Position numbers and translations under genes: made by a program. From Mikania micrantha (lineage: Eukaryota; Streptophyta; Magnoliopsida; Asterales; Asteraceae): a stretch of 64,000 bases of DNA. The notes beneath the pieces were generated by a model. The model was not told where the DNA came from. It saw nothing but the letters and a program-made list of their open reading frames with translations, and searched no databases. The stretch lies in NCBI GenBank assembly GCA_009363875.1, contig CM018695.1, positions 15,720,755 through 15,784,754 on the forward strand, written 5' to 3'. This document shows positions 1 to 11,446 of this stretch, in pieces; the first letter of the stretch is position 1, and each line of letters begins with the position of its first letter.

Positions 1-689
1 ATACAGGTGCCAAACACTAGGTTGTAGCCTAGTTAAAGCCATCCATTTGGATAGAACAATCGGAGTAAATAAAAGTCTTACACGTGCCATATTACTTTGT
101 AAAGACCTAACTGAAGCCGTCCATGGGACTTTATTGATATTGTGATTTTTAAACTATGTCAAATAAATGGAATATCATAAGTTTATGTTAAAAGGAGCTA
201 AGCTATGCTGAGATGAACTATTCGTTGATTTTGAATACATGATAACCTCATGATTGAATTGGTGTGGGATACAAAATTAAGTACAGAATTAAAATGGACA
301 ACCATATCAATAATCGCACCATGAGTTCATAAGCTTAAAGTATATACAATTTAAATTGCCAATGGACAGGATTTAGCACTGAACCCAAGTTAGGATCTTT
401 CTCATAAAAATATGTGCTTAAGTTCCATGTTTGTATAGTTTCTAGTTTGTATTGTTTATTTTCAGTCTTTAAAATCATCAAAATACAAAAAGATTTTATT
501 TCTTATTTTCTTTTTCATCACTGATAGTTCAATTGTCATGAAATGTCTTGAACCTGCTTCCAACTAGAAACATTTCAAAGTTTTATCACAATTTGATCTT
601 CACAACATGTTCATAATGTTAATATACAATGGTGTTATGTTTTTGAGTGCTTGTTATAACCTATATGTCAAATCTTAAATAGGTTATCA

Positions 690-1375
690 TTAATTCGTAC
701 GGATGAGTCATTCTTATTACTCATTTGCACGAATGAACAAGGAAGACGAATAACTTATGGCTAATTCGCATGTATAAGTAAGCAAGGGAGTCATTCGTAT
801 GAATGATTCTATACAAATGACTAATGACGGATTGTATTTAAAGCATGCCATTCGCAAGAATGACTCATTAGTCCAAATCCTTTATTCGTGTGAACTTTGT
901 TATATCATATTCACCTCTTTCTGCCACCCTCGTATTTATGTGATTTTCGATTATTATTGTGATCCAGAATGTTCATCTAACTTCCTATTTCGCTAGCAGG
1001 TGTTGATGGAACGATTTTGCTTCACCACTGTGGCTAATCACGATCGTGAGCATCAAAATTAGAGTTTTAGGAATCTCAACCAACTAAGGACTTAAAAACA
1101 ACTTAAACATTAACAAATCTTAATCAAACTGATCCTAAAACATTAGTCGTCACTTTATGAACAAAATGTGATTAGTTTTAGGTTTAGTTTGTTGATTTCG
1201 GTGATTAAGGGCTTAAGGGTCCGCTATCATACGAATGAGCTCATTCTGAGATCTCATTCGTATAAGTGACTCATTTGCTCCTAAAAGGCCATTCGCTTGA
1301 GGGTTCATTCACATGAATTGACTCATTCTTATGAGCCATTCATACAAATGAAGCTTTCAAGATTGAAAACTCATT
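690..1375. repeat. Dispersed ATTCGTATGAATGA-type motif cluster
   Basis: Short near-palindromic words such as ATTCGTATGAATGA, TTCGCAAGAATGACTCATT and CATTCGTATAAGTGACTCATT-like variants recur about a dozen times on both strands, spaced irregularly. Each pairs an ATTCG half with a GAATGA or GACTCATT half. They do not form a regular tandem array. Similar clusters of a short GC-containing word occur in the U3 or leader of other LTRs here (42.4-42.9 kb, 57.8-58.1 kb), so an LTR regulatory array is one possible reading. Confidence 0.5.
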
Positions 1376-2292
1376 TCATTTTCCTATTTCTGTTAATCAG
1401 CACTACCTCGTTTACTTGTTTCTGATTACATAATGGATCTCAAAGTGTCTCCAATGAACAAAATTTGTGCTCACCGGAATTCCACTACCAGGAATGGTGC
1501 TAAGTTTTGGGTGTCATCGAGTTCTTGAGACGATCAACACTTTATAATCATCTAACTATCTAGGCCTTCTCCTCTGGAACCTAGATCGTGCTTGTTTCAT
1601 CCGTGAGTCCTTAATTCTCATTTCCTAAGAAGCATGCTAAATCATGTCAACTAGAAAGTTGGTGAGTTCATAAATTTTGACGCATAACAATAAGTGTAAT
1701 AAGTCGACATTCAAGTGTAAGTTTAAGATATATATAAGCAAAGTAAATTACATTACATGAGTACACCAACCAAACCTTGTGACTGTTTCAATGCCCCCAT
1801 GAGTTTGGTTCACAAGGACATAACCAAATGTTATTGGAGTTATTTATTGATCGTACTGAACATTCGGCCCCATCCTCGGGTAACCGAATGGGTTTTTCAA
1901 ACCAATAGATCTATCAACGTACCGTCAGCTTAACTACACTAATTAACGGTGGATAGAATGGGGCTATAAACTCAAATTGTGAACCGAGCAAGATACGGAT
2001 AGCTGGATGTTGTCTGGACTGGTATGGTATTTTGGCACGTACAATATTATAGATTTCTTTTGAGTTAATGCTTTTACTATAGTTCATGTTGTTGTATTCT
2101 TTGTTATGGTTTTTGCGTCTTTGGTTAGTTTATGTGTCAGGGTTTCTTAAAATAATTATGTTTTTAACTTATATTTAAAATATTATGTTCTAATGTCTTG
2201 AAATTACTAAGTGTCAGGTTTTAGAAAATTATAGTGACGTGTTTTGGAAAAACCACCATTTTGTTTAGGAAATTTCAATATTCCTTAATTAT

Positions 2293-2294
2293 TT

Positions 2295-2326
<32 letters not shown>
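2293..2326. repeat. (CA)n(TA)n microsatellite
   Basis: A run of CA dinucleotides passes directly into TA dinucleotides. This is a simple-sequence repeat with no coding content. Confidence 0.85.
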
Positions 2327-2532
2327 GTTTACAAATATATGTATATCACATCATTCATGTATGTGTATGATAAACATAAACCATGCGTTAAATAATTAAT
2401 TCCTATGTTAAAAATGTTTTAAGTTTTAAATTCTTACTCTTGGATAGATTCTGTCCAATTTGTTCGGATGAGGTTTTAAAATAGTAATCGTTGGAATAAA
2501 ATTTTGAAAATATCCAGTCTATTATTTTAGGG

Positions 2533-3718
2533 TGTTACGAACAACTTTCATTTAGAAAATATTTATGATTCGGCCTGTAAGTAGGTCTATACAACATGTC
2601 AAGTCAGGGGGTACAAATCCTTACACCAATCTTGTGAAGGTTGTTTGAGACAACATTTGGTTGAGTTAAAAGGTGTATAACTAGTCTTTAGAAAGCTAAC
2701 TCGGTGAACTTAATCATGGAGCTCTATTTTGTTCAGTTTGAAGTTTTGATGACCATTTTATGAGTTTTTAAAGTCATGACAACATTCTTCCAGAATTCCA
2801 GAATGTGTGTTTGTATTTAATAAAAGTCTCTCCAAGCTATAAATCACCAAAGGTCCATGTATTGGGACTAAGAATGTGAAATCATTCCTTGGCCTCGGCT
2901 TGGGTTTTTAGATTACTTAAGAAAAGACCAAAAATAAAGATTATACCTTAGTAGAAGAAGAAATGTGTGTGTGTGTGTGTGTTATTGACAAATTTTCTTC
3001 AAAGAACACCAAATCTTGATAGATATTGAATATTTGAGCTTGAAGCTTTCAAAAAATGGTGAAAATGGGAAGAGGGAGAGGGATGGACATATGAAGGAGA
3101 GGAATTGAGGGAGGTGGTGTTTCAGAGGATTTTAAAGAAATCTTGTTATAGCCTCCTCTTTACAAGTGTCTAACACTTGTCATTCCATGGGTTTTCATAG
3201 TTTACAATAGATATAAACATGTATAATCTGAGTCATACGGTGTATAGATCTTGTACTGGAAATTTTATTTAAACTGGATATTTATTCTAAAATTATTAAA
3301 ATATTAAAATTCACAAAAATAATTAAATTTTTGTTAGTAATAATCTTTAGATATCATTTGGTTAATTATATCCGTTTTATATAGATAAAACGCAGATAAA
3401 ATCTGTTGCCTGTTAATTGCCAAATAGAATTTTTGTTTACTGTTTTTTCTTCGTTAATTCAAGTTCTTCATTTGTGAATCATTATTTTATGTTAAAACAA
3501 GCATATTAGTTAAATTCAATAACCGAGCTATCACATCTATTCTTTTTGGAATAGTTTATCGCATAGCATTTATCAAATGCAAAACTATGCATATTAAAAT
3601 GGATATACTGTGCTAGACTTAAAGTAACAGTTTTTGTTTTTGACAGTGCATTCATAGTCAATATAAAATATAATAGTGATGTTAAATGAGTCAAACCTAA
3701 TTTTTGACAGTTGTCACA
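2533..3718 (-). mobile_element. Minus-strand LTR of an old Ty3/gypsy element
   Basis: Reading on the minus strand, an LTR start TGTGACAACTGTC lies at 3718, immediately after a purine-rich tract (CTAACTAGGGAAGAT, complement of 3719-3733) in the context TTTTGGGACATAATTTTTCT, the usual gypsy 3' polypurine neighbourhood. The other end is placed at TGTTACG (2533) because it gives the expected TG...CA ends and a length of about 1.2 kb. A purine/pyrimidine-rich leader-like stretch at 3060-3120 fits the R region. The right end is well supported by the polypurine tract; the left end is a guess. Confidence 0.5.
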
Positions 3719-3850
3719 ATCTTCCCTAGTTAGAAAAATTATGTCCCAAAATTTAATTTACGTCGTTGTTGACACATGAATTTTGAACAATTTGTGGATA
3801 CTCAAGCTTCATTTCATACCAAATGTGTCAATTGCTAAAAACTCAAGAAA
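3719..3850 (-). pseudogene. Relic of gypsy integrase C-terminus next to the polypurine tract
   Basis: The minus strand upstream of the polypurine tract reads as W-Y-E-M-K-L-E-Y-P-Q, matching the final TWE..M...YPQLF signature that closes the chromodomain-like tail of plant gypsy integrases; the same tail is seen at 33350-33703 and 62033-62239. Only this last piece is legible and the frame breaks on both sides. It shows that the LTR at 2533-3718 is a 3' LTR of a minus-strand gypsy element whose body has been lost. Confidence 0.5.
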
Positions 3851-3989
3851 TTTGAACAGTCTGGTCATTCAAATGATGGAAATGAGCCACATGCAGGAAT
3901 AATCCATTGCACAGCTCACATAACAGGTCAAAGATCAAGGGGCTTTGTTGTTGCAATCGGCCGAGCAACGTGAAAATTACGTGCTAGGA

Positions 3990-5031
3990 AGGTTGAGTTT
4001 GAGACACGTCTGCTCAAGTAAGATGAAGACCAGCTGCAGATTTCCACTACAGTCCAAGTTCACAAATACCGTATCCTCAGCTTGGATTCCGAGAACCAAT
4101 GTTTATCAGACACTTTGGTAGGTCTGAAGGACTCGACTCGAAGGTTGGAGGGATCCCATCAAGAACCTATCTCCGTTGACTCCGATTACTAAGATGAAGA
4201 AGATGAAGACGAGGAGAAGGTGGATTATGATGGTTCTGACAAGTCAGACAGAGACAACGATGACGAAGCTGGGGATGCCACTACAAATGCTTCTGGTTCA
4301 GTAGGGCAGTCTTCCCAAAGTGGACAATGACGCAAGACTAAACAGGATAAAGCTCCAGAGTCCTCAGCAGAACCATCATAGTAGGGTCAAGCCACCGAGG
4401 AAGTTGATGCTATGCCTATGAGACGTCATCTGGATGACATGTTGACAATGATTTTAGACACTCAAGGCATCATAAACAACTCGATGAGCTATGACAAAGA
4501 GTAAGGGGAGATATTACAAATGAGCAAATAACCAAGCTTTTCAGGTTGAATCCAGACAAGATCGTCGTGGATGAAGACGTTATCCCTGCTTTGATCTCCC
4601 CACGCCAGAGAACATCGACAACGTTGATGAAGTTCTTTTCAGAAACTTGTATGGGAAAGAGCTTACAACATATACTTCTCCTGATGAAGACTTGCCTACT
4701 TTGACCGATCTGTTTCGTCAACATTCTGAAGAAGAACTGAAACACATAATTGACGAGAAAGACGGAAGCAAGGAAGAATCAGCTGAATACATTCAGAAAT
4801 GAAAAGAGGAATGGGCAGTCTATTTGGCTGCATTGAAAACCAAGAGTATCCCTCATCTGGTAACTCCATACTCGAAAGTCTAGATAACCAAAGGATACAA
4901 ATCCGGAGGTTGCATTCTGATTTGAACGCACTTTGATGATATGAGATGCTACGTAGTGAAAAGGGAGAGAGGAATACAATAGTTTAGATTCTCGCACGAC
5001 TTCAAGGCGTTTCCCGATTTTGAGGTTAATT
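3990..5031 (+). pseudogene. Degenerate acidic/coiled-coil ORF of a repetitive plant family
   Basis: The plus strand keeps one dominant reading frame interrupted by many stops and small shifts. In order it encodes a heptad-like stretch (4040-4150), a very acidic Asp/Glu/Ser linker (4190-4330), a segment with L-D-D-M-L-T-M-I-L-D (about 4430-4460), and a C-terminal part (4760-5031) with E-E-W-A-V-Y-L-A-A-L-K and a final F-R-F-S-H-D-F-K-A-F-P-D-F-E-V-N before a TAG. I believe related ORFs are common in Asteraceae genomes as extra ORFs of LTR elements, but no biochemical role is known to me. The layout (folded part, acidic linker, coiled coil) resembles the minus-strand relic at 46841-48850. Its stop codon abuts the 5' LTR stub that starts near 5025, so the boundary between two elements is there. 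Confidence 0.5.
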
Positions 5032-5234
5032 AGTTGTTTTTATTTTGTTTAGAATTTAAATTTTGGATTAGTATTTCTTTTTATGATGTAATGGATGTTT
5101 GAAGTTCTTGCAATGTTAAGTTTGAATTTATGTTTGATGAATTGTTTCGGTTATTTAAATTAAATACCTTGTGCTTGTGAACAATCTACACTTCGTGAAT
5201 ACCCGATGATTCCGCCATTGGTCGGGGTGTTACA
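5025..5234 (+). repeat. 3' stub of the 5' LTR of the 5.0-11.7 kb gypsy element
   Basis: This segment aligns along its whole length with 11480-11689, sharing for example TTTGGATTAGTATTTCTTTT and the terminal GGGGTGTTACA. Upstream of about 5025 the similarity stops and the sequence belongs to the unrelated ORF relic at 3990-5031, so most of the 5' LTR has been deleted or replaced. Confidence 0.85.
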
Positions 5235-5237
5235 GAT

Positions 5238-5250
5238 TGGTATCAGAGCC
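5238..5250 (+). other. Primer binding site for initiator tRNA-Met
   Basis: TGGTATCAGAGCC follows the LTR end by three bases. This is the complement of the 3' end of plant initiator tRNA-Met, the usual primer for first-strand synthesis in gypsy and copia elements. Confidence 0.9.
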
Positions 5251-5985
5251 TGGATTATAGAGAATTAGGTTATTAAGAATGAATGACCTAATTCATAACC
5301 ATAGAAAGACTTAGTTGAACTCTATTTTTGTAATGTTAGAACATGAACTATAAGTTTGAATTTTATAGTTGCCATGCTAGGCTATGAACTCTAAGTTAGA
5401 ACTCTATAGTTTCCATGATAGGTCAAATTTGATTCTATGACTTCTTTGTTGCTACTTGACTAATTATTTGATAGAGCAATCCTTTGAACCTAGTTTAGGA
5501 TGACTAATATTCACACACTAGACATTAGGGTTCTAAACTTCTTGACCCCCTTTCTTACGTCTTGCAAGAGGATCGTCACTACGAAGAATTCTCATAGACT
5601 TATAAGTTTAATTAAATCTTTGAATCTCGTCAATAGTATTTAGGTTCACATTAGTAAGTAGGAAACACATACAATCTGAATGGGGGAATATCTGTACTTT
5701 GGAGAGTTCTGTCTAGAAAAGTATTTTACATAAATCCAAATCAACCGATGGACCTGTTATGCTTTTCTGGGAACCCTTGGAGTGAATATGAACCTATAGG
5801 ATAAAGTATGTCTTTCTAAAAGTTAATTTAACTTAAACACTTTAATATGTCAAAAGTATTCCTTGAGGAATACAATTTATCTATTGCCTTGTGATTGAAC
5901 TTTCATTTGAACTCTAAATTCCTTATTTTGAACTCTTTGAGTTATATAAATTCTAATCCTTTCTATTTTGAACTCTTGTAGAATC
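5251..5985 (+). other. Untranslated leader between primer site and gag
   Basis: About 735 bp without a coding frame. At 5318-5420 a short segment with AACTATAAGTT / AACTCTAAGTT / AACTCTATAGTT repeats imperfectly three times. No splice sites are obvious. Confidence 0.6.
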
Positions 5986-7418
5986 ATGCATCCTCGTCGC
6001 AACATTGCCAACAACACCAATAACGCCAATGTCAACAATGCCGATAACACGAATGCTAACGATGCCAACAACAATTGCAATGACACCACCAATACTAACA
6101 ATGTCAACAACAACATTAACACCACAAATGCCAATAACACCACCAATGCCAATAACACCACCAACCCCAAATTACAAGAATTTGTTGCTATCATTTCTCG
6201 GCAAATGGCCATAGTCCTACCTGACCTTGTGACCCAGCTCAATAAAGCCAATGGGGTTCAAAACAACAATATGAATAGTAGGGGTGCAAACCAAACTTGC
6301 ACCTTCAAGCATTTCAACTCTTGCCACCCTGCAAAGTTCCTTGGATCCGAAGGGGCATTGGACTGCTTCAGTGGTTTGAAAGCATTGAAAGTACCTTCCT
6401 CCATTCTGACTGCCCTGAAAACCTTAAAGTTCATTGTGCCACCAGTGTCTTTCATAAAAGGGCACTCACTTGGTGGAATACATAGAAACGAACTAGGGGT
6501 GCAGAAACTGCTATAGCCTTAACTTGGGATGAGGTCAAATAATTGATGACTGACTATTTTTGTCCTCGAAACGAAATGAGGAAACTCAAATCTGAGTTCT
6601 GGGATCTTAAACAAGAAAGCGGAAAAAAATCTGGCTTAGGCAAACCGTTTTCATGAACTTAGCCTTTTGGTGCCTCATATGGTTATTCCACTTTTTAGAG
6701 CAATCAAGAAGCACATTAGTGGCCTGCTGATGCAGATTCAAGATGCCACATTTGCGAGTAAACCTGCCACATTAGTAGATGTTATTCGTTTGGCTGCTAC
6801 CCTAACTGACAATCATGTCAGAGCTGGTACCTTAACAAGGAAAGGTGCCAAAATGGTGGAGGCCAAGTCCACTACTGATGAAGCTTCTAAGTAAGTCAAT
6901 TCTTAATCTTCCAATGCTTCAAATTCCAAAAAATGTAAGCTAAATGGCCAAAATTTCATCGTGGTGACCCCTACTATCCCTGTTATACCCTTGAATCAAC
7001 AAGCCCTACTAAACATAAACAAAAAAACCTATGTGGGATCTCAAACCCTCTGCAACACTTGTAGGCTGCATCACTCTCAAAATCGACTTTTTCGTGCTTG
7101 CACCATATGTGGGAGGTATGGCCATTTGCTCAAACTTGCCGAATTGGACCTTTAGTGCAACAAGATCACCAAGCCCAAATTGCTCAACCAATGAACCACC
7201 AACCTACTGCACCTGCCATCCGTGCCATAGCAAATGGAAGGGCCTGCTTTGAAGGTGGCGACCCTAACCATTTCAGGATCCAATGCCCAAGGCTTGCGGG
7301 TAATAACCAAAGGGGATCTCGTGCTCGAACTTTTCAACTAGATATCCAAGATGCTCAAGAAAATCAGGGCGTGATAAACGGTACGTTCCTGATCAATGAT
7401 GTTATGCTTATGTGTTAA
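5986..7418 (+). pseudogene. Broken gypsy gag gene
   Basis: Starts at an ATG (5986) followed by an Asn/Thr-rich low-complexity N-terminus built of AAC/ACC/AAT codons (about residues 6-60). The gag body follows in pieces: C-T-F-K-H-F...F-L-G-S-E-G-A (6298-6350), then after a frameshift L-L-Q-W-F-E-S-I-E and A-L-T-W-W-N (6350-6485), then M-R-K-L-K-S-E-F-W (6570-6605), then a stretch with S-G-L...Q-I-Q-D-A-T-F-A-S-K-P-A-T-L-V-D-V-I-R-L-A up to 6894. Zinc-knuckle remnants lie at 7050-7135 and 7246-7290; in the last the second cysteine is glycine. The same blocks occur uninterrupted in the gag at 62716-64000. At least four frameshifts and several stops make it non-functional. Confidence 0.85.
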
Positions 7419-7419
7419 T

Positions 7420-7562
7420 TAACTTTAGTGCTGGTAGGAGTTCTATATTTGATGAATATGAGGCTTTACTTGGTAGAATACGAACTAGATTAGATACACC
7501 ATTTAACGTAAAAGCATTTGACGATAGCTCTATCAAGATTAACTATATTATACTTGGATGAA
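7420..7562 (+). pseudogene. Protease scrap of the same gypsy element
   Basis: One frame gives F-S-A-G-R-S-S-I-F-D-E-Y-E-A-L-L-G...L-D-T-P-F-N-V-K-A, which lines up with the start of a retroviral-type aspartic protease, but the catalytic aspartate of the D-S/T-G-A motif is gone and the frame ends in a TGA at the position of the G-C-x-L-N-L block. It follows the gag in the expected order. Confidence 0.6.
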
Positions 7563-7619
7563 CAGTGAACCTTAGGGATTCCATTTCACTAATTGAAACT
7601 TGTATCCACTCAGTTGTGT

Positions 7620-8198
7620 GCCATAATCATAAAGTAGGGTAAACATGCAAGGAAATTTTTTCGTGCGGGTGCACATGGAACTAGAATTTGCAGTATGCAA
7701 GTCCTGCGAATAAGAGACAAAGGGAACAATTGTAGTAAACATTGAATGTAAAACTTAAACTTAACCAAATTTTAGCTTGAAAACTCAAAACATATTCGTA
7801 TGTTCAACTACATATAAGCCATAAACAAAGTATACGAATTTCAAATCTAAGTTAAACATATTTATGTAAAGTTGTGTTAGTATTGGTAGGCAATTGGTAT
7901 GCTTTCAAAGTAGTGGTGGTATGGTGGGTTGGCTGCGGTATACACTATATAAAAGCACCAACAGTACTTTGTGAGTAGAATCGAAAGCTTGACCAATGTT
8001 AAGAAAAAAAATATATATGAATGAATCAACAAAGGCCTTAGTAGTTTTTATATCAAGACAAATAAACTAACTTAAAACAATTGAAATGAAAACTCAAAAG
8101 ACGAATACATTATCTATCAACCTTCAGTTGAACTTTTCAAATTCTAAAACCCACATTTATTCACTGGCACTTCTTTTAAATTACAGGACGAAATTCCC
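7620..8198 (+). other. Non-coding remainder of the element's internal region
   Basis: AT-rich sequence with no legible reverse transcriptase or integrase motifs in any frame. It lies where pol should be, so pol was deleted. Confidence 0.6.
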
Positions 8199-8213
8199 AA
8201 AAGTGTGGGAGAC
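8199..8213 (+). other. Polypurine tract before the 3' LTR
   Basis: AAAAGTGTGGGAGAC precedes TGTAACATTCCC, in the context GGACGAAATTCCC typical of plant gypsy elements. It would prime plus-strand DNA synthesis. Confidence 0.85.
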
Positions 8214-8317
8214 TGTAACATTCCCTTAAATTATGTAATATGAAATTTTTAATGAAAATTTGAAAGATTGTTCTTGTTACAATTCAATATATATGTGTGT
8301 GTGTGTGTGTATATATA

Positions 8318-8702
8318 GGGTAAGGATCCGTTATTAACCTCCCTTATTGTATTAAACCGAAATAACCCGCCAAGATCAAGCCGAATCATTTGTTTTTTTT
8401 TCAAAATCTTTATTTTACATATACAAGAGTATGTTCTTTTATGTGTTTGTGCAAATTCATCACCGTTTGGGATTTAAAGCAAGTGTAAGTTTATGTTACA
8501 CTGTAAATATTTATTTACTGTAATGACCAATTACACTGACGTAAGATCCCAAACGGTGATTAATTTGCACAAACACATAAAAGAAAATACTCTTGTACAT
8601 GTAAAATAAAGATTATGAAAAAAAACCAAAAGATTCGGTTTTATCTTGGCAGGTTATTTCTGGTTAATACAATAAGGGTGGGTTATTATAGGATGCGAAT
8701 CC
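8318..8702. mobile_element. Fold-back MITE with long inverted arms
   Basis: The left arm (GGATCCGTTATTAACCTCCC ...) and right arm are inverted copies of about 170 bp each: both contain CTTATTGTATTAA, AAATAACC.GCCAAGAT, CCAAACGGTGAT and TTTGCACAAACACATAAAAG in opposite orientation. The centre is a short AT-rich loop. It has no coding capacity and lies in TATATA-rich flanks, so the target duplication cannot be told apart from the flanking repeat. Confidence 0.75.
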
Positions 8703-9092
8703 TATATATATATAATACATATAAATAAAAATAATACATACATATGCAACAATAGCAATAATAATTGCAGTGTTTCAAAAATTATAAATTAAAGTTTATA
8801 AAAGAATACATAATAAAATATAAATCATGTTAAAATATTAAGCAAAGGTATAAATATTTCTATACTAATAATTTATTTGATAAATTTTATAATTTTTATT
8901 CTAAAAGTAAGTACATAACTTTATAAATTTACTAAAATTTTAAAGATTTTATAAAATTTCTTATTAACCTTTTATCAAAAACTGTGGGGGCTAAAACTGT
9001 CAAAAATCTAAACTAGTAATTGAAAGAAAACATGGAAGGACCAAAGTTGCCCAACACCCATAGTTGCTTTCTTCTTCCACACCCATTACCTC

Positions 9093-9508
9093 TAGGGGTG
9101 TTCATCGGATCGGATAACAGTTTATTCGGGTTATTCGGATCGGGTTGTTCGGATTTGAAAATTTTAAGAACTTATCCGAAACCCGACCCGATCCGAATTC
9201 GAAAATTTTTTATCCGATCCGAATCTATCCGAATAACCCGAAAAACCCGAATAAAACTTATTTTTCATCCGAATAATCCGAACAACCCGAATAAACAGGG
9301 TTTATTCGGGTTATTCGGATTGAATTCAGATATCCGATCCGAATAAAGAGGATTTTGGATATCCGATATCCGATCCGAATTCGGAAAATGGATATCCGAT
9401 CCGAATCTATCCGAATATCCGAATCTTTAATTCGGATCGTTTTTTCGGGTTTCGGATAGGATTCGGATTTCGGATTTTTTCGGATTTCGGATTTTTTGAA
9501 CACCCCTA
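9093..9508. mobile_element. hAT-type MITE with 8-bp target duplication
   Basis: Ends are perfect inverted repeats TAGGGGTGTTCA / TGAACACCCCTA. The 8 bp ATTACCTC flanks it on both sides (9085-9092 and 9509-9516), the target length of hAT transposons. The 416-bp interior is almost wholly built from words such as ATCCGATCC, CCGAATAACC and TTCGGATAT in alternating orientation, which produces spurious open frames on both strands. No transposase is present, so it would depend on an autonomous hAT element elsewhere. Confidence 0.9.
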
Positions 9509-10084
9509 ATTACCTCCATGGATACCCATAACCCAACCGATCGGTTCTAGCTTGAGTCAGTGTATAAAATCTATGAAGTTTGAATCTTTATCAACAAAAG
9601 ATCATCAAAGGAGCGATATCTATCTCAAATTCATCGTTTAAAATTCAAAATCAAACAAAAATCGTTCCTAAACTCTCGTGGTCAAACCCGAATGCAAAGT
9701 CGACATAAACAAGTATAAAAACCAAATTAAATCAACCCAATCGTGCATCTACATCATACGAATCATTTTGTGCAAACAAAAACATCTCACCAACTTTCTA
9801 GATCGCGAAATAAAGCCGGAAAGCCCTTGTGGTCGTCGTTTTAGAGCATTCAATCGAAACCCATATATTCGCAAACAAAGGTTAAGGTTATATAGCTCTG
9901 TACATTCGTTTTTGGATACCAAACAAAAGACTTATGGTTTTTGATCTGATCCCATCGTGGATTGTATGAATTTTGGACGCAAAGGATTAGGGTTTCTCCG
10001 CTTCTATAGAATGAAATTGTGAAAACAATCAGGTGATGTTAAGTTTAAAGGAAACATAAGTCATAATGTAGCTGAGGCCAAGAT

Positions 10085-10165
10085 CAACTGGTTATTCCCA
10101 TGCGCTTAAGGCTCGGATCTCCCTCAGGTCGCGGGTTCGAGCCCGGGCATGGGCAGGTTTTTGCT
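10085..10165 (+). other. tRNA-like segment inside the LTR
   Basis: Contains GCGGGTTCGAGCCCGGGC, a good pol III B-box and T-arm-like stem-loop, after an A-box-like AACTGGTTATTCC about 35 bp upstream. There is no complete acceptor stem, so it is not a functional tRNA gene; a SINE-derived or tRNA-derived insertion is the likely source. A comparable segment occurs in the solo LTR at 60105-60170. Confidence 0.5.
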
Positions 10166-11395
10166 ATTTTTTATATCTTTTAAATAAAAACCTATTTTTA
10201 AATTCCAATTTCACCAAAATTTTTTATAAACCTAAAACTTATTATTTAGCTAAATATATATATGTGTGTGTATAATATAGATATTTATTTAGTTCTAATA
10301 TGCGTGTGTATATATATATGCATATCATAGAAATAAAATACAAAGTACTATTTTATACTTAGAGTTATTTTTAAAAAAATATTTTCAAACCTATAAAACT
10401 TAATTGTAAATATTTTATGCAATGCATTTATATAGGATTTTATAAAATACATTAAGTAAAGGGTATGTAAAACAAAGGAAATTTTATTAATAAACTTGTA
10501 CATTTAAGTATTTGTTTATATTTATAAACGTTTAAGTATTATATTATTAGTAAAGTTATTTTTACAAAATTTTAATATTTAATCAAAGAAAATATTTAAT
10601 CAAAGTTGTTTTAATAAATAACAATATAACTACTATAAACAAATTAATATATTGATTTTAAATTGTTTAAGATTAACCTATTTTGTGTAACATAGAAACT
10701 ATAAATCTTTTCTAAGACAATGATATTTAATACTAGTATTAATATGTCATTTAATTCATTATTAATTAACAATTTATTTTATAAATTAAACATTTATCAA
10801 TTAAATCATAAACTTTAAAGTATTAAAACAATGATAAAACTACAAAATATTTTTGAAACAAATCTATCTACAAACATTCACATATGGAATCTAATTATAA
10901 TATTGCAGTTGTATTAGGAATTCCATATTAGTCATAGTTACATTCGTTTATGTGTGATCAAACAACATAGGTTGATTGGATTGTATTGGATATTATTTGA
11001 CGACACACTTGGCATCAATTAATTGCAAAGCCTACCCATCAAGGCGAGTTTTCATAGCCCTCTTTTTACTTGTTTTAAACTTTATTCCATGTGAACTTAG
11101 CTTTATGGCATAAACTGTAATAAACTTAACTTGAGCTTGCATTGATCATAACTTTAATAAAGTATGATAGATCTATTGGATTGACAATCCCACCCAGGCT
11201 GGGTTTACCCTTTGGGGGAGATCTGTGGTGATAGGTTACTAATTCGGCATGGTTAGGAATGCTAGCTTGGTCACAACTTAACTTTTGATCTGCGTACGGT
11301 TTACTTACATGTTTTATTTCATATTGACTTATTATCACATGTGACAACTTATCATTTCTCAAACTATTCTTGGTATGTATGCTTAAAACCTGTGA

Positions 11396-11446
11396 AGCTC
11401 ACCAACTATTTATAGTTGACCTTTTATTTTAAATATGTTTAAGGTG
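11396..11446 (+). other. Conserved U5 block (CTCACCAAC...TTGAC...AAGGTG)
   Basis: CTCACCAACTATTTATAGTTGACC is followed by a pyrimidine-rich stretch and TGTTTAAGGTG. It lies about 250 bp before the LTR end. The same layout is found in several other LTR families in this window (see findings). Confidence 0.6.

Larger units (their letters stand above)
1..2532. other. Unassigned AT-rich debris, probably old LTR-element sequence
   Basis: No convincing coding region is visible; the only open frame of note (799-996) is a low-information 65-codon frame without a family signature. On the minus strand, 1627-1670 carries the block seen in the U5 part of several LTRs of this window (ACTCACCAAC, then GTTGAC, then a TTCTTAGG end), so at least part of this stretch is probably a degenerate LTR in minus orientation. 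I could not place its ends. The cluster at 690-1375 is listed separately. Confidence 0.4.

Noticed and set aside
5877..6251. 124-codon hydrophobic Leu/Val-rich minus-strand frame
   Set aside because: It is the antisense shadow of the Asn/Thr-rich start of the broken gag (AAC/ACC codons).
9020..9503. Two overlapping frames (108 and 81 codons) with Ile/Arg/Pro/Asn repeats
   Set aside because: They are translations of the simple-word interior of the hAT MITE.
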